From positions 1 through 8,502 of the forward strand of contig JARBUQ010000172.1 of NCBI GenBank assembly GCA_029239545.1: 8,502 nucleotides of DNA. Direction: 5' to 3'. Each line of letters opens with the position of its first letter. Position 1 is the stretch's first letter. This stretch comes from Paenibacillus sp. (lineage in GTDB: Bacteria > Bacillota > Bacilli > Paenibacillales > NBRC-103111). The position numbers and the translations under genes are program-made. The notes below the pieces were generated by a model that had not been told where the DNA came from, searched no databases, and worked only from the letters and a program-made list of their open reading frames with translations. Below are positions 1-5,842 of this stretch, one piece after another.

Positions 1-1526
1 TCACCAGATAATTCCAATGCATTCGTGTCCTTAAGCAATATTCCGACTAGTGCTTCGTTATAACATTTCTCAACCAGATTGGCTCCCGTCATATATCCAA
101 TTCTAGGCGCACTGGTGGCACTTCGGGAATCGGCAGGATCTGGGGAGAAGTGGTGGATCGTACTCATTTGAGACGTGATCAGGGCATGCTTGCCTTGAGC
201 AATCAAGTCATCGTACATCAGCACGGTCAGGTTAAGAATAGCTGTAGGCACGCCGATCTCAAACTTGTACCACTGTTCATTCTGAGTGACCGTAGAGTTG
301 TACCAGTTCGTATTCAGGAAGGTAATCCCTTCAATAATAGCGTTTCGTACGGCAGTTTTTGTGGCAGGTGACATAGTGGATTCCGGAAGCGCATAGGACC
401 GGGCAAGAGTAAGCAATCGGCTATAGGAATCTTGTGCATCGAAGATTGACCCTGTTGTTAGATCCGGCCACAAATAAGGATTTGTCGTCATTGATGTGTT
501 CATGGATTCCCATACAGGCTGAGCGAGGGTATTGATTTTGGCGATTGCTGCACTTATATCACTGTCATTGGGATTATAGTTGTCCCCGCCAATTAGTGAA
601 GCCTCAACCTTCTTGCGCAAATCATCATAGTCATCAGCAAGAGCCGGGTTCTTAACGGTAAGCGCAAGCTGTGCTTGTTTTGTTACACCACCCAGCGTAA
701 GTGAAGCTGTAATGGAGGTTTGACCTGGGGAGGCTGCTGTTGCAGTAGTTAGAGCACTTCCTGAAGCTGCAACCGCAACCACACTGTTATCGCTACTAGA
801 CCATGCAAAGGTCGCTCCAGTTAACGGGGCCAGCCCACCATCACTCATCGTCCCTGTTACCTCCATAGCCGTTAGCTCATCATCGTTAAGAACGATTTTG
901 GCTGCATGAACGGTTACATGAGAAAGGGTACGTGACATCTCGTACAATTCAATTTCTTCTACACGTGGAATGAACGCGTTAGGGTCTGTCTCGAATACAA
1001 CGGTGATTTTCTTCGTTGTTGCTTTGCTGAATGAAACGTCGTCTAACGAACTGGACGAATAGTCGGACTGAATCCGGGAAGCCACAGTCGTCCACTTGGA
1101 TGGATTATCATCGTAGGTGCCAGTAAAGGCAGCATCGTTCAGTATTTTAATGGAATAGCTGAGAGGAAGCGAGGCCGATGCACTTGGTACGGCAAAATCA
1201 AGCTTCACCCTGTCGAGTGCAGTATTCGCCCCGAAGTCAAGGGAAAGCCATACCTCCCCAGTGTTCTTGTCCGCTGTTAACGGCCCCCAGCTTGTCCCCG
1301 TATTCCCATCGTTAGCATGGACCGGAGGTCTGTCGCTTGAGGTTGAGCTTGCCGAAGCGATTGTACCTCGCGAAGAAGCCGCAAGATTGACGGGATCCGT
1401 CCCGGCTGCTGAGGCCCTCTCACCCATTAAGAGAGAACCATCGCGACCCAGGGATCCTAGCAAGACTGCTAATACGATTGCGAATAACACCCAACCTTTT
1501 CTCACTTTAGTTTTGGTCTCTTGCAT
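1..1526 (-). CDS. Secreted PL8-family polysaccharide lyase (hyaluronate/chondroitin/xanthan lyase type), 3' end outside window
   Basis: The first 508 codons of an exported lyase are visible, with no stop before the window edge. Residues 1-41 are a signal peptide: a basic start (KTKVRK), a hydrophobic core (WVLFAIVLAVLLGSL) and an ASAA-like cleavage site. Residues about 46-193 look like a discoidin/F5-8C (CBM32-like) carbohydrate-binding domain, with DGNTGTSW and a terminal EIELYEM strand. Residues about 195-288 resemble a bacterial Ig-like (BIG2) domain. From about 290 the alpha-toroid domain of PL8 begins, with FEIGVPTAILN near 422-432 (compare the WEIGIP-type motif of the family) and TGANLVEK near 480-487. 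N483 matches the catalytic Asn of PL8 lyases; the His and Tyr expected about 50 residues later lie beyond the edge. Such enzymes cleave uronic-acid-containing polysaccharides by beta-elimination. The ATG has an AAAGGAGG site at 1537-1544, 10 bases upstream. Last visible gene of the transport operon; the substrate cannot be told from sequence. Confidence 0.88.
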   Translation of the reverse strand, partial: MQETKTKVRKGWVLFAIVLAVLLGSLGRDGSLLMGERASAAGTDPVNLAASSRGTIASASSTSSDRPPVHANDGNTGTSWGPLTADKNTGEVWLSLDFGANTALDRVKLDFAVPSASASLPLSYSIKILNDAAFTGTYDDNPSKWTTVASRIQSDYSSSSLDDVSFSKATTKKITVVFETDPNAFIPRVEEIELYEMSRTLSHVTVHAAKIVLNDDELTAMEVTGTMSDGGLAPLTGATFAWSSSDNSVVAVAASGSALTTATAASPGQTSITASLTLGGVTKQAQLALTVKNPALADDYDDLRKKVEASLIGGDNYNPNDSDISAAIAKINTLAQPVWESMNTSMTTNPYLWPDLTTGSIFDAQDSYSRLLTLARSYALPESTMSPATKTAVRNAIIEGITFLNTNWYNSTVTQNEQWYKFEIGVPTAILNLTVLMYDDLIAQGKHALITSQMSTIHHFSPDPADSRSATSAPRIGYMTGANLVEKCYNEALVGILLKDTNALELSG

Positions 1527-1536
1527 TATAACGTTT

Positions 1537-1544
1537 CCTCCTTT
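1537..1544 (-). promoter_or_regulatory. Ribosome binding site of the PL8 lyase gene
   Basis: AAAGGAGG on the minus strand lies 10 bases before the ATG at 1526-1524. It is the strongest Shine-Dalgarno match among the operon genes and fixes the start of the lyase. Confidence 0.8.
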
Positions 1545-1581
1545 AAGTTCTTGCTAATAGGATAGAAGTAATGTCAAGATG

Positions 1582-2195
1582 CTACAATAAAATCTGACGA
1601 GATTGCTTCTGTGACTCATAGGCACCAAGAATGATTTCCAACGAATGAATACCGTCTTTGCCTGAGACGATTGGAGTACGATCCTCTATAATGGCTTGAG
1701 CCATATCACGAATCTGGGCCGTATGGCCATCGGGGAATAAGGAGAATGAAGGGAGATTCGGGAGCTCAATGGGATCCCCCTGAACCTCCAAAGACTTGTG
1801 GGAGTCATCCGCCGTGGGAAGATCGTAGTCAGCTTTACTCTATTCGCTTCGCAGATCTCTATCATGCGGCGAGCATCCTCCAGCACAATCGCCATCGGCT
1901 TCTCACAAACTACATGCTTCCCCGCTTGTGCCGCCTGAATGGTCTGTTCAGCATGCATCCCGCTTGGCGTGCACAGACAAACGACATCTACTTCATCAGA
2001 CGCCAGTAGCTCGGTATAAGCAGTGAACGCACGAACACCGTATGTTTCGGCATATTCCTTGGCCCGCTCCGGGTTGGCATCGCATACAGCCACCAACACC
2101 GCAGTGTCTGTCTGCTCAATTCCAATTAAATGACTCTTTGCAATAACGCCACAACCGACCACGGCGAACCGAACTTGTTTACCTTGTTGACTCAT
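1582..2195 (-). pseudogene. Gfo/Idh/MocA-family oxidoreductase, disrupted by an internal out-of-frame deletion
   Basis: The N-terminal part (from the ATG at 2195, about 130 residues) is a normal NAD(P)-binding Rossmann domain: VVGCGVIAKSH near the start, then the family's EKP motif in VVCEKPMA, then MIEICEANRVKLTTIF. After roughly 1800-1845 the family-like reading continues in another frame: LEVQGDPIELP, FPDGHTAQIRDM and SGKDGIHSLEIILGAYESQ, ending at the TAG at 1582. Together the parts give about 200-220 residues, against about 350 for the family. The missing block of about 130-150 residues is where the substrate domain and the GGG...D...H catalytic motif normally sit. The N-terminal frame ends at 1686 after about 35 nonsense residues (169 aa in total). 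The start has AAGGGGT upstream and lies 31 bases after the permease stop. These enzymes usually oxidise or epimerise sugars; this copy should be inactive. Confidence 0.85.
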
Positions 2196-2226
2196 AGTTG
2201 CTACCCCTTCATCTTGTAGTGCCTCA

Positions 2227-3084
2227 CTACCCTTTTACAGAGCCTATAAGCGCGCCTTTTACAAAATATTTCTGAAGAAAGGGGTACACACAGATAATAG
2301 GTAAAGTACCCACTATAATGGTAGCGAATTTGACCGACTGATCGATCTCCACCTCGGCTCCATTTTGGCCTGATACATCTATAATCCCTGTCTCCATCAA
2401 CATCCGAATGGTCACCTGAAGCGGGAACAAATCCTGGTTTCTCAAGTAGAGCAGGGCATTGTAATAGTTGTTCCATATGGCTACCGCATAGAACAAGCCA
2501 ATGGTGGCCATAACTGGCTTCGATAAGGGAATGATAATTCTCATCAGTATTCCCCAGTCACCCAGACCGTCTATTTTACCGGCTTCCTCCAGCTCCTTCG
2601 GCACTCCTTGAAAGAAGGTTCGCATGACGAACAGATTCCAGGCACTAACGGCACCAGGCAGAACCATCGCCCAGATCGTATCGATCAGCCCGAGCGAACG
2701 CACGACCAGAAAGGTAGGGATCATCCCGCCGTTGAACAGCATGGTGAATACAATTAACAAGGTTATCGACTTGCCGAACACCAGATCCTTGCGTGCGAGT
2801 GAATACGCAGCAAATGAAGTAATAATCATGGATATTGCGGTTCCCAGCACAACATAGATTAAGGTGTTCTTGTACCCCGTCAAGACCGAAGAGCTCTGCA
2901 AAACCTTCTCGTAGACACGAGTATTGAAGCCTTTCGGCCAAATGCTTACTTCACCACGCAAAATATATTCATTGGAGCTAAGCGAGATTGCCAGCATATA
3001 TATAAATGGATAAAGAATCACAGCGCAAAACAGGAGTAACACAACCAGTAGAAAGACGTCGAACAGGCTCACCCTTTTTACCAT
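2227..3084 (-). CDS. lplC: Carbohydrate ABC transporter permease, LplC type (CUT1, second membrane subunit)
   Basis: 285-residue integral membrane subunit of a CUT1 sugar importer, the usual length for LplC/MalG-type proteins. Hydrophobic segments are visible at about 9-32 (FLLVVLLLFCAVILYPF), 72-95, 107-130, 135-155, 190-210 and 252-270. The EAA loop that docks the ATPase is at about 164-190 (ELEEAGKIDGLGDWG then IIIPLSKP), with the conserved Gly and the I-P element. The C-terminus QKYFVKGALIGSVKG is typical of LplC. The ATG overlaps the end of the upstream permease gene by 7 bases (ATGGTAA), which indicates translational coupling; a GGTAGGTGAG ribosome site lies inside the upstream gene. 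It should pair with the LplB-type permease and a shared ATPase, since no ATPase gene is in the window. The symbol follows the family, not proven orthology; the true sugar is unknown. Confidence 0.93.
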   Translation of the reverse strand: MVKRVSLFDVFLLVVLLLFCAVILYPFIYMLAISLSSNEYILRGEVSIWPKGFNTRVYEKVLQSSSVLTGYKNTLIYVVLGTAISMIITSFAAYSLARKDLVFGKSITLLIVFTMLFNGGMIPTFLVVRSLGLIDTIWAMVLPGAVSAWNLFVMRTFFQGVPKELEEAGKIDGLGDWGILMRIIIPLSKPVMATIGLFYAVAIWNNYYNALLYLRNQDLFPLQVTIRMLMETGIIDVSGQNGAEVEIDQSVKFATIIVGTLPIICVYPFLQKYFVKGALIGSVKG

Positions 3085-4034
3085 AAGCTTGTCTCACCTA
3101 CCTTGCGGGCTATACGATTGACACTCACAACGAAGACGAGTCCAATCAGTCCCATAAATATATCGATAGCGGCCCCATAGCTGAAATTGCTCTGCACAAT
3201 TCCCATCCGATAAACATAGGTCGGGATAATATCCGCCGTATCATAAGTAGCTGGATTGTAGAGAAGGTATACCTTTTCGAAGCCGGACTCCAGAATATGC
3301 CCTACTCGAAGAATCAATAAAATCACAATAGCCGGCATAATTCCGGGCAAAGTAATATGCCACATTCTCTTGATTCGTGACGCGCCATCCATCTCCGCTG
3401 CATCGTACAATTGTGGATCAATCGTAGTCAAGGCAGCCAAGTATATAATCGAGCCCCAGCCAATCTCTTGCCAAATCTCTGTTGTGATGTAGATTGTACG
3501 GAACCAGGAGGCTTTCTGCAGAAAAGCGATCGGTTCCATGCCGAGCCAGACGAGAAACTCATTAATGATACCCGTAGTTGGTGACAGGAACATCGCGGCC
3601 ATTCCGGTTATGACAACCGTCGAGATGAAATGAGGCAAATAACTGATTGTTTGTACGAACCGCTTGACTAGATTCACTTTCACTTCATTGAGCAGCAGGG
3701 CCAATAGAATCGGTGCCGGAAAGCCGAAGATCAGGTTATAAAGTCCCAGCAGCAACGTATTTCGAAACAACGGCCATGCGTCCGGGTTCTGGAAAAACAT
3801 TATATAGTATTTGAAGCCAACCCAGTTGCTCTCCCAAATTCCCTTGAACACTTCGTACTTCTTGAACGTAATGATGATTCCGAACATAGGCGCATACTTG
3901 AACAGCACATAATAAATAATGGCTGGCAATAAAAGGAGAAGGAAGACCCGATCTCGCTTCAATTTGCTTAATAAGCCTCCCGGCGCATTAGAGCGCCGGG
4001 GAGTTGTTGGACGGATATCTACATGTTGTCGCAA
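3078..4034 (-). CDS. lplB: Carbohydrate ABC transporter permease, LplB type (CUT1, first membrane subunit)
   Basis: 318-residue permease with the expected six membrane segments: about 30-55 (FLLLLLPAIIYYVLF), 92-116, 130-150, 190-204, 232-248 and 286-306. The EAA motif is at about 211-231 (DAAEMDGASRIKRMWHITLPG), with the conserved Gly and the I-LP end. The start used is TTG at 4034, with GAGGG about 6 bases upstream; the in-frame TGA further upstream leaves no earlier start. A later TTG at 3962 (codon 25), behind a GGGAGG at 3976-3981, would give 294 residues, still upstream of the first membrane segment. A GC-rich hairpin lies between the two candidate starts, so the exact start is unsure. 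The gene follows the lipoprotein gene by 37 bases and overlaps the next permease by 7. Role: half of the membrane channel for oligosaccharide import. Confidence 0.92.
   Translation of the reverse strand: MRQHVDIRPTTPRRSNAPGGLLSKLKRDRVFLLLLLPAIIYYVLFKYAPMFGIIITFKKYEVFKGIWESNWVGFKYYIMFFQNPDAWPLFRNTLLLGLYNLIFGFPAPILLALLLNEVKVNLVKRFVQTISYLPHFISTVVITGMAAMFLSPTTGIINEFLVWLGMEPIAFLQKASWFRTIYITTEIWQEIGWGSIIYLAALTTIDPQLYDAAEMDGASRIKRMWHITLPGIMPAIVILLILRVGHILESGFEKVYLLYNPATYDTADIIPTYVYRMGIVQSNFSYGAAIDIFMGLIGLVFVVSVNRIARKVGETSLW
3979..4000 (-). other. GC-rich hairpin at the lipoprotein/permease junction
   Basis: CCCGGCGC (3979-3986) and GCGCCGGG (3993-4000) are perfect reverse complements with a 6-base loop. 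This is an 8-bp stem of only G-C pairs in an otherwise AT-leaning area, flanked by further near-complementary bases (CT and AG). There is no following U tract, so it is not a classical terminator. It lies over codons 12-19 of the permease if the TTG at 4034 is the start, or before the gene if the TTG at 3962 is used. It is placed to stabilise the 3' end of lipoprotein mRNA or to limit permease translation; the structure is seen, the role is inferred. Confidence 0.6.
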
Positions 4035-4071
4035 AGCTTTCCCTCATTTCTTGTATGTAGATTCCGCTATG

Positions 4072-5619
4072 TTATCTTTTGCCTTCACGTTCCCAACCAG
4101 CCTTGTAAATATCCAGCACTTTTTGTAATCCCAGCTTCTGGATTTCTGCCACATATTGATCCCAATCTGACAAGGGGCGATCGCCAAGGATGAATTTGGA
4201 TAGATTCGCATCCACTTCTTTAATAATTTGCTGGTACGTAGTTGCTATCACTTCTTGTTCCGAATCGGTGAACGCTGGAGGAAGCACAATTTGTGGATAA
4301 GCATATTTCAATGCTTCGTTATAGTCGCTGCGGAAGTTCTCTGCAACCAGTGAAAGCGATGATTCAGGATCATGTCTGCCGTATGAACCGAAGGTCATCG
4401 TACCGAAGGTAGTCCGGTTCTCCAACTGATTGGCACCATTCATTTTCTTCTTGCCGCCTGCAGACTGATAGCTCTGCCCTTCGATTCCCCAGCTCACGAG
4501 CTCCATCCCGGCATCCGAATACATGTAATCGATTAAATGCAGCGTCGCATCCAGATTCTTTGTCTTAGAGAAAACGGTGAAGCCACCAAGCATATAATTG
4601 CCGTTTGGAAGCAATGCTTTGCCGCCCGGTCCAGCCGGTGGAGCCATAAGGGCAAGAGGCTTGCCACCGCCTGGCATCGCTTGGGATAGAGATTCAATAC
4701 GACCTACGTAATCCACGGTTACCAAACCCTTGCCTGTTGTCATCATTTCTTGCCACTGCTGCACAGTGCTGGACAGGAAGTCGGTGTTGACAAGCTTTTC
4801 TTTATAAAATTTATTGTAATATTCGATCATTTTCTTGTATCCATCGCTTACAGGACCATACTTGACCGTGCCTGAATCATCTTTATACACTTCCGTGTGG
4901 GTATTGAAAGCCGTTGCCAGCGATTTAATCTTGTTAATTCCATCGCGCGTGGTCAGCGGGTAGCTCTCCGGATAAGCCTGCTTCAGCTTCTTCAGAACAT
5001 CGTATAACTCATCCCATGTTTTCGGGGGGGTGAGGTTGTTCGTTTTGAACAGATCCTCTCGATACATCCAGACCATTTGGTTCGAATAACCCGCGCCATC
5101 ATGCACGACGAAAAAGGTTTCACCAGTAGCACTAGTTCCTCTTGTCTTCAGCCCAGGATTCTTCTCCCAAAACTTTTTCAAATTCGGCATTTTGTCCAGA
5201 TGCTTGTTAAAATCCAAAAGCGCCCCTTGCTGGCCATACTTAATTGCACCGGCCTCCCCGTCTATATAAACGATATCAGGCAGATCACCTGAAGCCATCG
5301 CTACAGCCAGGGCATCTGGATATTTGCCGGCAGGAATGGTTGTCTTCACGGTTACGTTGGTAGCATCCTTGATCCATTTCTTGATAGGAAGTGCTTCATC
5401 CTTCATATTCGCATCCTTGGTCAGCATCGTTACCGTTACTGGAGTATCGAGCTTCACTTTTGGAGCTGATACTGTGGTTGATGGGGTTGGGGAGTTGGTA
5501 GCTGTGGGCGTCTGCTCGCCATTTGCTCCATCATTGCTGCATGCAGCAAGCAATGACAATCCGGTTAATAGGGCAACCGCTTTCACAATACGTTTTGATC
5601 TTTGATTCGTTTTTCTCAC
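4072..5619 (-). CDS. lplA: Sugar-binding lipoprotein of the ABC importer (extracellular solute-binding protein family 1, LplA type)
   Basis: 515-residue lipoprotein that captures the oligosaccharide outside the membrane and hands it to the permeases. The N-terminus has a basic stretch (RSKR), a hydrophobic core and the lipobox LAAC with Cys27 as the lipidated residue. A Thr/Ser/Pro-rich linker covers about 28-55. The mature part carries family-1 features: VTVTMLTKDAN at about 61-71, then SGDLPDIVYIDG, the hinge-region YREDLFKTNNLTPPKTWDEL, and a C-terminal region with DYMYSDAGMELVSWGIEG. At over 500 residues it is of the long Paenibacillus LplA type. The start is GTG at 5619; its ribosome site, AAAGGCGGGG, is imperfect. 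The stop of a 35-codon leader ORF overlaps this start as GTGA. First structural gene of the operon, with a sigma-A-like promoter about 130 bases upstream. The symbol is by family only. Confidence 0.93.
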   Translation of the reverse strand: MRKTNQRSKRIVKAVALLTGLSLLAACSNDGANGEQTPTATNSPTPSTTVSAPKVKLDTPVTVTMLTKDANMKDEALPIKKWIKDATNVTVKTTIPAGKYPDALAVAMASGDLPDIVYIDGEAGAIKYGQQGALLDFNKHLDKMPNLKKFWEKNPGLKTRGTSATGETFFVVHDGAGYSNQMVWMYREDLFKTNNLTPPKTWDELYDVLKKLKQAYPESYPLTTRDGINKIKSLATAFNTHTEVYKDDSGTVKYGPVSDGYKKMIEYYNKFYKEKLVNTDFLSSTVQQWQEMMTTGKGLVTVDYVGRIESLSQAMPGGGKPLALMAPPAGPGGKALLPNGNYMLGGFTVFSKTKNLDATLHLIDYMYSDAGMELVSWGIEGQSYQSAGGKKKMNGANQLENRTTFGTMTFGSYGRHDPESSLSLVAENFRSDYNEALKYAYPQIVLPPAFTDSEQEVIATTYQQIIKEVDANLSKFILGDRPLSDWDQYVAEIQKLGLQKVLDIYKAGWEREGKR

Positions 5620-5723
5620 TTGTGAACCCCGCCTTTGATTTTATTGTAATGACTAGACAAATCCCTTGAATGGTTCCTATAATGTCGATATGGCTTTGGA
5701 ACCGCACCTCCTGATCCAAACAT
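5616..5723 (-). CDS. Putative 35-residue leader ORF coupled to the lipoprotein gene
   Basis: An ATG at 5723 opens a 35-codon frame (MFGSGGAVPKPYRHYRNHSR, then a Lys/His-containing tail) that ends in TGA at 5616-5618. The TGA overlaps the lipoprotein start as GTGA, the classic arrangement for translational coupling. The peptide is basic and rich in His, Arg, Tyr and Lys, with no signal peptide or membrane segment. It lies wholly within the predicted 5' leader, about 30 bases after the likely transcription start. Against it: there is no good ribosome site (only a weak GAGAG), and an ATGTAA start-stop overlaps its first base (TAATG). The imperfect ribosome site of the lipoprotein gene fits a need for coupling. 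It could be a regulatory leader peptide, a real small protein or chance; I do not recognise a family. Confidence 0.4.
   Translation of the reverse strand: MFGSGGAVPKPYRHYRNHSRDLSSHYNKIKGGVHK
5672..5703 (-). other. Inverted repeat GGTTCC/GGAACC in the operon leader
   Basis: GGTTCC (5672-5677) and GGAACC (5698-5703) are perfect reverse complements separated by 20 bases. The repeat is directly preceded on the minus strand by AGGAGGTG (5705-5712), a perfect Shine-Dalgarno-like octamer with no usable start codon at normal distance. Both lie in the predicted leader RNA and inside the 35-codon ORF. It may be an RNA stem or a protein-binding site; six pairs across a 20-base loop is weak alone. Confidence 0.3.
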
Positions 5724-5755
5724 TACATAGCAGCGTCTCTCAAGAAAAGCTGTAG

Positions 5756-5785
5756 ATTATACGAAATCAACTAAAATTCAGCCAA
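5756..5785 (-). promoter_or_regulatory. Sigma-A-type promoter of the transport/lyase operon
   Basis: On the minus strand TTGGCT (5785-5780, four of six matches to TTGACA) is followed after 18 bases by a perfect TATAAT (5761-5756). Transcription would start near 5749, giving a leader of about 130 bases before the lipoprotein GTG. The weak -35 and 18-base spacer suit a promoter that needs an activator, presumably the divergent AraC-type regulator. Confidence 0.6.
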
Positions 5786-5800
5786 TATGAAAAATTAGTC
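5773..5800 (-). promoter_or_regulatory. Possible AraC-type regulator site (imperfect direct repeat at the -35)
   Basis: Two minus-strand segments, GACTAATTTTT (5800-5790) and GGCTGAATTTT (5783-5773), agree at 8 of 11 positions and are offset by 17 bases. The downstream copy overlaps the -35 hexamer, where AraC-family activators commonly bind as direct repeats. Low complexity (runs of T) makes chance similarity quite possible. Confidence 0.25.
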
Positions 5801-5827
5801 GGAATCATAAAGTTTGATGTTTGACAA

Positions 5828-5834
5828 AAGGGAG
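5828..5834 (+). promoter_or_regulatory. Ribosome binding site that decides the regulator start
   Basis: AAGGGAG sits 8 bases before the TTG at 5843, but touches the earlier in-frame GTG at 5834. The GTG therefore cannot use it, so the TTG is the better start. Confidence 0.6.
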
Positions 5835-5842
5835 TGGGGTTT

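Noticed and set aside
1261..1557. 98-codon plus-strand frame
   Set aside because: It lies opposite the signal peptide and binding domain of the lyase, which have clear family features. Its translation has none.
1572..1577. TTGACA on the minus strand as a -35 for a separate lyase promoter
   Set aside because: The hexamer is perfect, but no acceptable -10 is found 16-18 bases downstream, so an internal promoter is not supported.
3987..4047. 19-codon frame starting ATG at 4047 and ending in the hairpin loop before the permease
   Set aside because: It lacks a ribosome site, overlaps the permease in another frame, and its peptide has no features.
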